A stretch of 64,000 bases of DNA from Aquabacterium lacunae (lineage in GTDB: Bacteria; Pseudomonadota; Gammaproteobacteria; Burkholderiales; Burkholderiaceae_C): NCBI RefSeq assembly GCF_004310865.1, contig NZ_SIXI01000003.1, positions 62,001 to 126,000 of the forward strand, read 5' to 3'. Below the pieces are notes generated by a model. It was given only the letters and a program-made list of their open reading frames with translations, was not told the DNA's origin and did no database searches. Of the stretch, positions 1 to 8,435 are shown piece by piece. Made by a program: the position numbers and the translations under genes. Position 1 is the first letter of the stretch. Each line of letters opens with the position of its first letter.

Positions 1-1048
1 CCATGCCGTTCATCTCGTTGCGGTAGTCGTCCGAGCCATCTGGCGAGCTGCCGGTTTTGGAGATGTTCCAGCGGGCGTACTGATCGGCCACACCGCCGGT
101 TTCCCAGCCATGGCGCGACGCTTGGCCCTGGGTGCGGCCATAGCGGTTGAGAGCCACCACGCTCTGGTCGCCACGGGCGGCATCGTCGGTGCTGCTGCGG
201 GTGAAGTAACCGAACCAGTTTTCTTCGCCGCTCAGGTAGGTGCCCCAGGGCGAGTTGCCGGCGCCGCAGTTGTTGATGGTGCCGCGGGTAACAGTGCCGT
301 CCAGGCTGTACTTCGTGACCAGCAGGTCATGACCGCGGGCCGGGCCCGTGATGTCGGCTTCGGTCAGGGGCGTGATGCGACGGTTGAAGTTGCTGGCCTG
401 CTGGTAAGCCCACTGGCCATTGGTGCGGCGCACTTCCACCACCGACAAGCCATGGATGGCCACCTCCTTGTCCACCTCGGCGGCCGGGCGTGGCAAGGTC
501 ATGGTGCCGCCGTTGGCGTGCAGGAAGAAGGACGACAGCGTTTCGTCGGTCGTGGCCTCGTGGTTCACGGCCAGCAGGCCGCGGTCGTTCGCGGTGCCGG
601 AGGGCAGACCGGCGGCGCTCAGCGGGAAGAAAGCCATGCCGTCGTGGTGGTCGCCGGCACGCTGGTCGAGGTTGGTGTCGGTGCCGTCGTTCTTGAAAGC
701 CGGCAGGCCCGCCGCCAGCGGGTCGCCCAGGGCGTAGATGGGACGGGCGGTGTAGCCGGCAGCCACGGTCAGCACGTCGGCGGTGGCCTTGGCCACAGGG
801 GTGAACGTCAGCGACGTGATGCGCTCATTGGCCGAAGAGGTGGCGGGCGTGGCGCTGTCGCCGCCACCGCCGCAGGCGCTCAGGGCCAGGCTGCCGAACA
901 CGGCGGTGGTGGCCGAGCCGACCGCTCCGCGCAACAGGCTGCGGCGGCTGAGGCGCGCCGACAGCACCTGCTGGAAGTGCGGGTTGTCAGAGGTGTTGGA
1001 GTCTTCGTCGTGAAGATCGATGGAGGGGGCGCCGTGTTGCTTGCTCAT
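1..1048 (-). CDS. phoX: PhoX-family alkaline phosphatase (DUF839), partial
   Basis: PhoX enzymes are secreted, Ca/Fe-dependent phosphatases that release phosphate from phosphomonoesters. The visible N-terminal ~349 residues begin MSKQHGAPSIDLHDED and carry a twin-arginine signal (SRRSLLRG, about residues 34-41), a hydrophobic stretch and then LSACGGGG, so the protein is probably exported by Tat and perhaps lipid-anchored. The mature part contains the family-typical FTPVAK...AGYTARPIYALGDPLAAG region, DHHDGMAFFP, and NNCGAGNSPWGTYLSGEEN. The C-terminal part lies beyond the left edge. A three-unit Pho box lies immediately upstream, which fits phosphate-starvation control. The family call is firm; the end is not visible. 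Confidence 0.9.
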   Translation of the reverse strand, partial: MSKQHGAPSIDLHDEDSNTSDNPHFQQVLSARLSRRSLLRGAVGSATTAVFGSLALSACGGGGDSATPATSSANERITSLTFTPVAKATADVLTVAAGYTARPIYALGDPLAAGLPAFKNDGTDTNLDQRAGDHHDGMAFFPLSAAGLPSGTANDRGLLAVNHEATTDETLSSFFLHANGGTMTLPRPAAEVDKEVAIHGLSVVEVRRTNGQWAYQQASNFNRRITPLTEADITGPARGHDLLVTKYSLDGTVTRGTINNCGAGNSPWGTYLSGEENWFGYFTRSSTDDAARGDQSVVALNRYGRTQGQASRHGWETGGVADQYARWNISKTGSSPDGSDDYRNEMNGM

Positions 1049-1100
1049 GACTGCGTTGCTGCCGTTGGGTGTTTCTTGGACAGCCGAGACAGTAAGCAGC

Positions 1101-1133
1101 GTGCATGACGCTCGCGTGAAGCTTGTGTGACAC
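1101..1133 (-). promoter_or_regulatory. candidate Pho box, three 11-bp direct repeats
   Basis: Reading toward phoX, three 7-mers GTGTCAC, GCTTCAC and GCGTCAT start exactly 11 bases apart (at 1133, 1122 and 1111 on the minus strand). PhoB sites are direct repeats of a CTGTCAT-like 7-mer plus 4 A/T-rich bases, period 11. All three units keep TCA at positions 4-6. It lies 53 bases before the phoX start codon. PhoB control is inferred from this pattern and the gene. Confidence 0.6.
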
Positions 1134-1138
1134 CCCTG

Positions 1139-2137
1139 TCATCCGGACAGCACCTGACGCGCGGCCCAGGTGTAGGCCGGAATGCCCAGGATCAGGTTGA
1201 GCGGGAAGGTGATGCCCAATGAGAGCCCGAAGTACAGCGCCGGGTTGGCCTCGGGCATGGCATCACGCAACACAGCGGGCACCACGATGTAAGACGCACT
1301 GGCCGAAAGTACCATCAGCAAGGCCGCGTCGCCCACCGACAGGCCCAGCAACGCGGCCAGCCCCAGTGCCAGCGCGGCATGCACCATGGGTGCCACCACG
1401 GCGTAGGCGATCAGCCAGGCCGAGTTCTGGCGGGCCTGCGGGAAGTGGTGCGCCACCTTCAGGCCCATGTCGAGCAGGAAGAAGGCCAGCATGCCCTTGA
1501 ACAGGTTGGTGGAAAACGGCGCCATGACGGCCTTGCCCTCGTCGCCACTGAGGAAGCCGACCAGCAAAGACCCCAGCAACAGCACCTGGGCCCCGTCGGT
1601 GAACGATTCGTGCAGCACCTGCCGGATCGAAATGTGCCCGCTTGCAGGCACGGCCTGCGAGGAGGAGTTCTTCAACGCTTCGGCCTGCGCCTTGGCGCGC
1701 AAGGCATTGGCCAGCACCACGGCCATCAGGATGGCGGGCGACTCCATCAGCACCATGGCCACGGCCATGTGGCCGCCGGGCTGAATGCCCTGCCCTTCCA
1801 GGTACTGCATGGCCGTCAGGAAGGTCACGGCACTGACCGAACCATAGGCCGCAGCCACAGCCGCCGCATCGAACTTCGACACCCGATGACGCAACACTGC
1901 ATACCCCATGGCGGGCACCACGAAGGCCATGAGCATGGCCGCGCCCACACACAGCATCACATCGGCGCTGAGGCCCGCATGCGCCAACTCGAAGCCGCCT
2001 TTGAGGCCCAGGGCCATCAGCAGGTACAGCGACAGGAATTTCGAAATGGCCGGGGGAATCTCCAGGCTCGATTTGACCGCGCCGGCGAACACGCCCAACA
2101 CGAAGAACAGGATCGCCGGATCCAGAAGGCTTTGCAT
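1139..2137 (-). CDS. SbtA-type sodium-dependent bicarbonate permease
   Basis: A polytopic inner-membrane protein of 332 residues belonging to the SbtA/DUF897 family, whose cyanobacterial members import bicarbonate with sodium. It starts MQSLLDPAILFFVLGVFAG and shows about ten hydrophobic segments in two related halves, with the characteristic IPPAISKFLSLYLLMALGLKGG motif near residues 27-48. The ATG at 2137 is chosen because GGAG sits 5 bases upstream; an in-frame GTG at 2140 would add one residue. It is divergent from a CbbR-like LysR gene, which suggests inducible control. In heterotrophic betaproteobacteria the substrate is not proven and may be another small anion. Confidence 0.85.
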   Translation of the reverse strand: MQSLLDPAILFFVLGVFAGAVKSSLEIPPAISKFLSLYLLMALGLKGGFELAHAGLSADVMLCVGAAMLMAFVVPAMGYAVLRHRVSKFDAAAVAAAYGSVSAVTFLTAMQYLEGQGIQPGGHMAVAMVLMESPAILMAVVLANALRAKAQAEALKNSSSQAVPASGHISIRQVLHESFTDGAQVLLLGSLLVGFLSGDEGKAVMAPFSTNLFKGMLAFFLLDMGLKVAHHFPQARQNSAWLIAYAVVAPMVHAALALGLAALLGLSVGDAALLMVLSASASYIVVPAVLRDAMPEANPALYFGLSLGITFPLNLILGIPAYTWAARQVLSG

Positions 2138-2161
2138 CACATCTCCAATCAGGCGTGATGC
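2134..2161. promoter_or_regulatory. inverted repeat in LysR/permease divergent promoter
   Basis: GCATCAC at 2134-2140 and GTGATGC at 2155-2161 form a perfect 7-bp inverted repeat with a 14-base gap. It covers the permease start codon and ribosome site, in the 85-bp gap between permease and LysR gene. LysR regulators usually bind dyads containing T-N11-A, so this is a candidate operator only. Confidence 0.35.
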
Positions 2162-2222
2162 TAGGGGCTCGCGTCAACAAAGTAAAATCGATTGTGAAGC
2201 CTTCATCCATCGACAAAAGTCT

Positions 2223-3134
2223 ATGAACATCACTTTCCGACAACTGCGTCTGGTGCTGGCCCTGGCCGACACGGGCAGCGTGACCGGGGCGGCGCGCGCG
2301 ATGCATGTCACACAGCCCACTGCCTCGATGCAGCTCAAAGAGGTGGCCGAATCGGTGGGTCTGCCGCTGTACGAGGTGATCGGCAAGCGCGTGCACCTGA
2401 CCGAAGCCGGCCAGGCCCTGGCCCGCACGGCGCGCCAGATGGTCACGCAATGGGAAGCCTTCGAGCAGCAGGTCGACAGCATGAAGGGCCTGACCCGTGG
2501 TCGACTGCGCGTGGCGGTGGTGAGCACGGCCAAATACTTCGTGCCGCGCCTGCTGGGCGGCTTCTGCGCGCGCTACCCCGACATCGACATCGCACTGGAG
2601 GTGCTCAACCGCGACGGCGTGGTACAGCGACTTCGCGAGAACCTCGATGACGTCTACATCATGTCTCAGCCCCCGCATGACCTCGACCTGGAAGACCAGG
2701 TGTTCATGCCCAACCCCATCGTGGTGGTGGCACCGCTGAACCACCCGCTGGCACGTAAGCGGGGCCTGAGCCTGTCCGATCTGGCGCAAGAGCGCTTCAT
2801 CCTGCGTGAACAGGGGTCGGGCACCCGCATGTCGGTCGATGCGCATTGCAAGGCCCAGGGCTTCGTGCCCCAGGTGCGTCTGGCCCTGGGCAGCAACGAA
2901 GCCATCCGCGAAGCCGTGGCGGCGGGTCTGGGGCTGTCGGTGCTGTCCAGCCACTCGCTCAAGCGGGACCCTGCGCAAGATGGCGTGGCCGTGCTCAAGG
3001 TCAAGGGCTTCCCCATCGAATCGTTCTGGCATGTGGTGCACCCGCAAGGCAAGCAGCTCTCGCCCATTGCGCAGGTGTTCCACGCGCATCTGCTGCGGCA
3101 GGCGCGACGCTGGCGCGATCAGCCGGTGGCCTGA
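2223..3134 (+). CDS. LysR-family transcriptional regulator (CbbR/CmpR-like)
   Basis: A 303-residue regulator with the N-terminal winged helix (MNITFRQLRLVLALADTGS, then AARAMHVTQPTASMQLKEV) and a type-2 periplasmic-binding-like effector domain from about residue 90. The RQLR start, the TQPTAS helix and the effector segment ILREQGSGTR resemble CbbR/CmpR, regulators of carbon fixation and bicarbonate uptake. It is divergent from the SbtA-type permease, the usual arrangement for a LysR regulator and its target. Its 3' end overlaps the convergent AraC gene by 16 bases. Family certain; target inferred from position. Confidence 0.9.
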   Translation: MNITFRQLRLVLALADTGSVTGAARAMHVTQPTASMQLKEVAESVGLPLYEVIGKRVHLTEAGQALARTARQMVTQWEAFEQQVDSMKGLTRGRLRVAVVSTAKYFVPRLLGGFCARYPDIDIALEVLNRDGVVQRLRENLDDVYIMSQPPHDLDLEDQVFMPNPIVVVAPLNHPLARKRGLSLSDLAQERFILREQGSGTRMSVDAHCKAQGFVPQVRLALGSNEAIREAVAAGLGLSVLSSHSLKRDPAQDGVAVLKVKGFPIESFWHVVHPQGKQLSPIAQVFHAHLLRQARRWRDQPVA

Positions 3135-4171
3135 GGCGGCCGCCAGGCCGACGGCGCCACGCCCTCCCAGCGCTTGAAGGCGCGCCGGAAGTTGGCCACC
3201 TCGGTGTAGCCCAGCAGCCAGGCGATCTCCTGCACCGACAACTGGCCCGCCTTGAGGTGCCCCACGGCCAGCTGGTGGCGCACACCCTCCAGCACCTGCT
3301 GGAAGGTGGTGCCTTCGTCTTGCAGGCGCCTGTGCAAGGTGCGGGGCGTCATGTTGAACAGGCGGGCCACCACCTGCAGCGACGGGAAGCCCTGGCGCTT
3401 TTCCAGCAACACGCGGCGCACACGGTCACTGAAGGTTTCGCTGCGCTGCAGCTTGTCGAGTTCGTGCTGGCACACCTGCAGTGCCTGCTGGAAGGCTGCG
3501 GCATCGGCCATGGCCAGCGGGGCGTCGAGCTGCCCGGCAGGCAACGCAAAACCGGCCCAACCCTGGCGGTAACGCACTTCACAACGGAACAGGTCTTCGG
3601 CCAGCGGGGCGTAATCCGGCCTCGCAAATGGAAAGGCCGCATAACGCACTGCACCACCACCGCGGGTGATGAAATCGAGCACATTGCGGACGGTCAACAC
3701 CACCGCCTCCAGCACCGGGCGGCGGGCCTCGCCCAGCGGCTGGCATTCGGTGATGCGGATGTGGGCTTCGGCTGCAGGCCCCTCGCCCACCTCGTGCAGG
3801 CTCACCGAGATCATGGAGGTGCGCAGGTGCACATAGGTTTCGAACAGCTGCACCGCCACGCGGATGGTGTGGCTGGCCGCGGCAGCGAAACCCAGCATGC
3901 CGTGGGTGTTGACCAGCAGCCGCTCCCCCACCAGCAGCCCCATGGCGGGCTCGCCCGTGACCTCGATGCCGTCGGACACCAGGGCCTGGAACTGCGCCAT
4001 GGGCATGTCGATGGTGCCGTCGTTCAGACGCGCTTCATTCAGGCCATGGCGGGCCAACCAGGCCGGAACGTCGGCCCCCATGGTGCGGAGCTGGTCAGCG
4101 ATCTGGCGCAGGTAGGGCGCCTGCAGGCTCAGGGTCTGCCCGGGGTCGGAAGGGGTGTGCGAGGTGGCCAT
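3119..4171 (-). CDS. AraC-family regulator of the alkane cluster
   Basis: A 350-residue regulator with an N-terminal arabinose-binding-like/OruR-type effector domain (about residues 20-215) and a C-terminal AraC helix-turn-helix pair (about 240-345; VVARLFNMTPRTLHRRLQDE, then EIAWLLGYTEVANFRRAFKR). It is divergent from the ferredoxin reductase-alkB operon with a 112-bp shared promoter region, so it probably activates that operon in response to an alkane or its oxidation product. A TTGACA direct repeat spaced 21 bp lies right before its start codon, a likely binding site giving autoregulation. The inducer is unknown. Confidence 0.88.
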   Translation of the reverse strand: MATSHTPSDPGQTLSLQAPYLRQIADQLRTMGADVPAWLARHGLNEARLNDGTIDMPMAQFQALVSDGIEVTGEPAMGLLVGERLLVNTHGMLGFAAAASHTIRVAVQLFETYVHLRTSMISVSLHEVGEGPAAEAHIRITECQPLGEARRPVLEAVVLTVRNVLDFITRGGGAVRYAAFPFARPDYAPLAEDLFRCEVRYRQGWAGFALPAGQLDAPLAMADAAAFQQALQVCQHELDKLQRSETFSDRVRRVLLEKRQGFPSLQVVARLFNMTPRTLHRRLQDEGTTFQQVLEGVRHQLAVGHLKAGQLSVQEIAWLLGYTEVANFRRAFKRWEGVAPSAWRPPQATG

Positions 4172-4180
4172 GGGCGGCGA

Positions 4181-4208
4181 TTGTCAAAAAATGACCCCCG
4201 CCTGTCAA
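4181..4208 (-). promoter_or_regulatory. TTGACA direct repeat (21-bp period), AraC operator candidate
   Basis: On the minus strand TTGACAG and TTGACAA begin exactly 21 bp apart, and the second ends 9 bases before the AraC regulator's ATG. The position is too close to the start codon to act as a -35 box for that gene, and the two-helical-turn spacing fits binding by an AraC protein. The same arrangement recurs at 39581-39608 before another AraC gene. Confidence 0.55.
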
Positions 4209-4283
4209 CAGCCGATCTTCAGCCAGACGCCGTGAATTTTTACGATTCATCCACCTTGAACCAACATCCCTTGAGGAGTCTGC

Positions 4284-5342
4284 ATGCTGGGTTTTCTGTT
4301 CGGCAAGAAGTCCAACGCCGCACCGGCCACGGCTCGCATCAACGGCCAGGCCATCACCCTGCAGCCCAAGGAAACCCTGCTGCAAGCGGCCCTGCGCGAG
4401 GGCATCGAATTCCCGCACAGCTGCCGTGTGGGCGGCTGCGCCACCTGCAAGTGCAAGCTGGTCAGCGGCCAGGTCAAGGAACTGACCGAGACCGGCTACA
4501 TCCTGTCGGAGGCCGAACTGGACCAAGGCTACATCCTGGCCTGCCAGGCCGTGCCCAAGGGCGATGTCAGCGTCGAAGTGGACCTGAGTGCGCAGAAGGC
4601 CCGCCAGCAGGTCAGCGGCCGCGTGCTGCGCCAGGACAAGCTCACCCACGACATCACGGCCCTGACCGTGCGCCTGGACGCCCCCTTGCTGTGGAAGGCC
4701 GGGCAATACGCCCAACTGAGCGTGGCGTCGATGCCGGGAGTGGCTCGCAGCTACTCGTTCGCTGACCCGGTGCAGCCCGAAGGCACGGCCCGCTTTTTCG
4801 TGCGTGAAGTGCCCGGGGGTGCGTTTTCCACCCACGTGAACCGCACAGCGCTGGAAGGCCAGACCGTGCAGCTGGACGGCCCGCTGGGCGAGTTCTGGCT
4901 GCGCCCGGACGCCCAGGCCCCCCTGCTGATGATCGCCGGTGGCAGCGGCCTGGCCCCCATCCTGGCCATGCTGAAAGATGCACTGACCCAGGGTGTGCAG
5001 CGCCCCGTGACCCTGCTGTTCGGCGCCCGCACACAACGCGACCTGTATGCCCTGGACGAGATCGAAGCCCTGGCCCGTCTGAGCACGGCCGGCCTTCGCT
5101 TCGTGCCTGTGCTGTCGGAAGAGCCGGCGGACAGCGACTGGCGCGGCGCACGAGGCCTGGTGACCCACGCGCTGGCCGATGCCTCGCAAGGGCTGGTGGT
5201 GCCCGGCTGTCACGCCTACCTGTGCGGCCCGCCGCCCATGATCGACGCCGCCCTGCCCCTGCTGGTGCAGCAGGGCGTGGCCCGCGGCCACATCCATGCC
5301 GACCGATTCACCACGCTGCATGACCAGCCGGTGGCCGCCTGA
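4284..5342 (+). CDS. 2Fe-2S ferredoxin/FAD-NAD(P)H reductase fusion, AlkB electron donor
   Basis: A 352-residue electron-transfer protein. Residues ~14-100 are a plant-type 2Fe-2S ferredoxin with ligands C47, C52, C55 and C87 (CRVGGCATC ... LACQ). Residues ~105-350 are a ferredoxin-NADP reductase module with the FAD motif RSYSFADP and nucleotide-binding GGSGLAPILAML, ending near YLCGPPPMIDAAL. The layout matches XylA-type reductases of xylene monooxygenase rather than the rubredoxin plus rubredoxin reductase usually paired with AlkB. It lies 59 bp before alkB and probably feeds electrons to it. A good ribosome site (GAGGAG) precedes the ATG. Confidence 0.88.
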   Translation: MLGFLFGKKSNAAPATARINGQAITLQPKETLLQAALREGIEFPHSCRVGGCATCKCKLVSGQVKELTETGYILSEAELDQGYILACQAVPKGDVSVEVDLSAQKARQQVSGRVLRQDKLTHDITALTVRLDAPLLWKAGQYAQLSVASMPGVARSYSFADPVQPEGTARFFVREVPGGAFSTHVNRTALEGQTVQLDGPLGEFWLRPDAQAPLLMIAGGSGLAPILAMLKDALTQGVQRPVTLLFGARTQRDLYALDEIEALARLSTAGLRFVPVLSEEPADSDWRGARGLVTHALADASQGLVVPGCHAYLCGPPPMIDAALPLLVQQGVARGHIHADRFTTLHDQPVAA

Positions 5343-5401
5343 GTCGGTCCCCTTTCACGCTTTTCATTCCCACGAAACGTTCACCCCCAAGGAGACATCC
5401 G

Positions 5402-6598
5402 ATGAACGTCCTTCACTACCTGAAGTACTTCCTGTTCCACGCCATCGGCCTGCTGGCCGCTGGCTTCATCATGGCCGGCCAGGGTTATGTGACCCTGGGC
5501 CTGCTCACGGTGCTGGTCATCTACATGGTGGGCGACGCCGTGGCCGGTGACGACACCAGCACCCCCACCTTCAAGCACCCTGGCATCCTCACCTTCCAGC
5601 TGTGGATGGCCCTGCCCCTGCTGACCTTGATCGTGTGGTGCGCGCTGTGGAGCTTCAGCAGCACCGACCCGCTGGGCTGGGGCGCCTTCGTCACCCAGAT
5701 CACAGGCCATGACGTGATCGCCGCACGCGACGGGACCTTCTGGGCCCACCAGGTGTCGACCGTGATCCTGACCGGTCTGATGATCGGCATGGTGGGCACC
5801 ATCACGGCCCACGAACTGACACACCGCACCTGGGACCCGGTGTCCATGCTGATCGGCCGCTGGCTGCTTGCTTTCAGCTTCGACACCATCTTCTCGATTG
5901 AGCATGTGTACGGCCACCACCGCTACGTGTCGACCGAAGAAGACCCGGCCACCGCGCCCCGCGGTCGCAACGTGTACTTCCATGTGGTGGCCTCGACCCT
6001 CAAGGGCAATGTGAGCGCCTGGAAGATCGAGCAAAAGCGCCTGGCCCGCAAGGGACAAGCCCTGTTCGGCTGGCACAACGCCGTGCTGCGCGGCCATGCC
6101 ATGAGCCTGTTGCTGGTGGCTGGCGCCTGGGCGGTGGCCGGCCCCCTGCCCACCGCATTGCTGGTGGTGTGCATGCTGTGGGGCAAGGCCCTGCTGGAGA
6201 TCGTGAACTACATGGAGCACTACGGCATGGTGCGCAACCCGGCCACCCCGGTGCAGCCGCGCCACTCGTGGAACACCAACAAGCGCATCAGCTCGTGGAC
6301 CATGTTCAACCTGACCCGCCACTCGCACCACCATGCCCAGGGTGAAGTGCCTTACCAAGACCTCAAGCCCTTCCCCGACGCCCCCATGATGATCGGCGGC
6401 TACCTGACCACCATCGTGGTGGCCATGCTGCCCCCGCTGTGGCACAAACTGATGACGCCCAAGGTGCTGGCCTGGGACCGCGACTACGCCACGGCCGAAG
6501 AACGCGCCCTGGCCGCCCGCGCCAACGCTGCCAGCGGCATCCCGGCCATGATGGCGGCCAACCAGGCCCAGCCGCAGCTGTACCGCGCCGCCGCCTGA
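5402..6598 (+). CDS. alkB: AlkB-type alkane 1-monooxygenase
   Basis: An integral-membrane di-iron hydroxylase of 398 residues that inserts oxygen at the terminal carbon of alkanes. It has about six membrane segments and all histidine boxes of the family: HELTHR (137-142), EHVYGHHRYV (167-176), NYMEHYGM (249-256) and LTRHSHHH (284-291). It keeps the NYxEHYG signature that separates alkane hydroxylases from desaturases. It follows the ferredoxin-reductase fusion in one operon, with GGAG before the start, and a strong terminator follows. A xylene-monooxygenase-like substrate is possible because the reductase is XylA-like, but the boxes favour AlkB. Confidence 0.92.
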   Translation: MNVLHYLKYFLFHAIGLLAAGFIMAGQGYVTLGLLTVLVIYMVGDAVAGDDTSTPTFKHPGILTFQLWMALPLLTLIVWCALWSFSSTDPLGWGAFVTQITGHDVIAARDGTFWAHQVSTVILTGLMIGMVGTITAHELTHRTWDPVSMLIGRWLLAFSFDTIFSIEHVYGHHRYVSTEEDPATAPRGRNVYFHVVASTLKGNVSAWKIEQKRLARKGQALFGWHNAVLRGHAMSLLLVAGAWAVAGPLPTALLVVCMLWGKALLEIVNYMEHYGMVRNPATPVQPRHSWNTNKRISSWTMFNLTRHSHHHAQGEVPYQDLKPFPDAPMMIGGYLTTIVVAMLPPLWHKLMTPKVLAWDRDYATAEERALAARANAASGIPAMMAANQAQPQLYRAAA

Positions 6599-6658
6599 TC
6601 GGCAACCCGCCCCGGCACGACCGATCCAGCCCCTCGGTGGGGCGGTTCAGGCCACGTT

Positions 6659-6699
6659 TCACGCCCCGCAGGCCTTCAGGCCCCGGGGCGTGACTTTTT
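6659..6699 (+). terminator. rho-independent terminator after alkB
   Basis: A 10-bp perfect stem (TCACGCCCCG with CGGGGCGTGA) encloses a GGCC-containing loop and is followed by CTTTTTG. It closes the reductase-alkB operon 60 bases after the stop codon. Confidence 0.85.
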
Positions 6700-6765
6700 G
6701 CAAGCGCCCTCCCCGTGATCGGATGGATCTAGGGTTTTCACCGGGATTCGCTCGCGACACGCGCA

Positions 6766-6798
6766 TTGACAAGGCGCGTTGTCACAATAAACTGACAA
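6766..6798. promoter_or_regulatory. promoter with TGACAA/TTGTCA repeats before the flavin monooxygenase
   Basis: TTGACA at 6766-6771 with TAAACT 16 bases later gives a plausible sigma-70 promoter. The same stretch contains a perfect inverted repeat TGACAA-N6-TTGTCA (6767-6784) and a further TGACAA at 6793-6798. The words match those before the two AraC genes in this window, though the spacing (26 bp for the direct copies) differs. Shared control with the alkB operon is a possibility, not shown. Confidence 0.45.
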
Positions 6799-6828
6799 CA
6801 CTCAATTCCTTTTTCGCAGGTGTGTGTC

Positions 6829-8319
6829 ATGTCCGAAAAATTCGATGTCCTGATCGTGGGTGCTGGTCTGTCTGGTGTGGGTGCTGCCCGCCACCTGGCC
6901 AAACACTGCCCCGGCAAGAGCTTCGCCATTCTCGAAGGCCGTGACACCATGGGTGGCACCTGGGACCTGTTCCGCTACCCCGGCATCCGCTCCGACTCCG
7001 ACATGTACACCCTGGGCTACAACTTCAAGCCCTGGACCGAAAAGCAGGTGATCGCCGACGGCGACCGCATCCGCAACTACATCAAGGACGCCGCCCGCGA
7101 GGCCAGCATCGACACCAAGGTGCGCTACGGCCACAAAGTGGTCTCGGCTGCCTTCGACAGCAGCACCGCCCTGTGGACCCTGCAGGTGCAGAAGAAGACC
7201 GGCGAGACCGTCGAGATGCAATGCGGCTGGCTGATGATGTGCTCGGGCTACTACAACTACGAAGAAGGCTTCACGCCCGAATTCAAGGGCCGCGACGATT
7301 TCAAGGGCCAGGTCATCCATCCGCAGTTCTGGCCTGAAAAGCTGGACTACAGCGGCAAGCGCGTGGTCGTGATCGGTTCGGGCGCCACCGCGATCACCCT
7401 GATCCCCTCGATGACCGACAAGGCCGGCCACGTGACCATGCTGCAGCGCACGCCCAGCTACGTGGTCTCGGTGCCCCAGTTCGACCCGATGGTGCGCTTC
7501 CTGCTGAAGTTCCTGCCCGAAATGACGGTCTACAACCTCAGCCGCGCACGCAACAACTTCATCACCCAGATGATCTTCAAGCTGTCGCGCAAGTACCCGA
7601 ACTTCATGCGCAAGCTGCTGCTCAAGCAAGTGAAGGCCCAGGTCGGTCCGAACTTCGACATGAAGCACTTCACCCCGCCCTACAACCCCTGGGACCAGCG
7701 CCTGTGCGCCGTGCCCAATGGCGACCTGTTCAAGGCCCTGCGCCGTGGCAAGGCCTCGGTGGTGACCGACCACATCGACCGCTTCGTGGACAAGGGCATC
7801 CTGCTGAAGTCGGGCCAGACCCTGGAAGCCGACATCATCGTGACGGCGACGGGCCTGAACCTGCGCCTGTTCGGCGGCATGAACCTGTCGGTGGACGGCA
7901 AGGCCATCGAGATGAACAAGCACATCTCGTACAAGGGCTTCATGTTCAACGACATCCCCAACTTCTCGAACACGCTGGGCTACACCAACGCCTCGTGGAC
8001 GCTGAAGGCCGACCTGATCGCCGAATACGTGTGCCGACTGTTCAAGCACATGGACCAGAGCGGCACCAAGATCGCCGTGCCCCGCCGCAACGACCCGAAC
8101 ATCAAGGAAACGCTGCTGCTGGACATGACCTCCGGCTACGTGGCCCGCGCCGAGGCCCACCTGCCCAAGGGCGCCGACCGCGCCCCCTGGAAGCTGTACC
8201 AGAACTACGCCATGGACCGCGAACAGCTGCACCACGGCGATCTGCAGGACGGCGTGATGGAGTTCTCCAAGCCCAAGGCCGTGACCGCCGGCAGCACCCC
8301 GCAACGCGCCGTGGCCTGA
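6829..8319 (+). CDS. flavin-containing (AlmA/Baeyer-Villiger-type) monooxygenase
   Basis: A 496-residue FAD- and NADPH-dependent monooxygenase. It has an N-terminal FAD Rossmann motif (VGAGLSGVG, residues 10-18), a second nucleotide motif (VVVIGSGATAI, about 182), the class B fingerprint FKGQVIHPQFWP (158-169) and a late TATGLNL motif. AlmA-type members oxidise long-chain alkanes, others oxidise ketones to esters. The neighbouring AlkB operon supports a role in long-chain or subterminal alkane breakdown. The ATG at 6829 has AGG closely upstream; an in-frame GTG at 6820 is less likely. Two terminators follow it. Confidence 0.88.
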   Translation: MSEKFDVLIVGAGLSGVGAARHLAKHCPGKSFAILEGRDTMGGTWDLFRYPGIRSDSDMYTLGYNFKPWTEKQVIADGDRIRNYIKDAAREASIDTKVRYGHKVVSAAFDSSTALWTLQVQKKTGETVEMQCGWLMMCSGYYNYEEGFTPEFKGRDDFKGQVIHPQFWPEKLDYSGKRVVVIGSGATAITLIPSMTDKAGHVTMLQRTPSYVVSVPQFDPMVRFLLKFLPEMTVYNLSRARNNFITQMIFKLSRKYPNFMRKLLLKQVKAQVGPNFDMKHFTPPYNPWDQRLCAVPNGDLFKALRRGKASVVTDHIDRFVDKGILLKSGQTLEADIIVTATGLNLRLFGGMNLSVDGKAIEMNKHISYKGFMFNDIPNFSNTLGYTNASWTLKADLIAEYVCRLFKHMDQSGTKIAVPRRNDPNIKETLLLDMTSGYVARAEAHLPKGADRAPWKLYQNYAMDREQLHHGDLQDGVMEFSKPKAVTAGSTPQRAVA

Positions 8320-8354
8320 GGCCTGCACGGCCTGGCGCACTCCCGCTCACAGAG

Positions 8355-8378
8355 AACCCGGCTACGGCCGGGTTTTTT
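8355..8378 (+). terminator. rho-independent terminator
   Basis: AACCCGGC and GCCGGGTT form a perfect 8-bp stem with a TACG loop, followed by a run of T. It lies 36 bases after the monooxygenase stop codon. Confidence 0.9.
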
Positions 8379-8412
8379 CATGGGCGCGCCCACCGCGGGG
8401 CAAGTCGGCATC

Positions 8413-8435
8413 AAGGGGGCAAGCCCCCCTTTTTT
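8413..8435 (+). terminator. second rho-independent terminator
   Basis: AAGGGGG pairs with CCCCCTT across a CAAG-like loop and runs directly into six T. Being nearly symmetric it could also act on leftward transcripts. With the preceding hairpin it insulates the HD-GYP gene. Confidence 0.75.
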
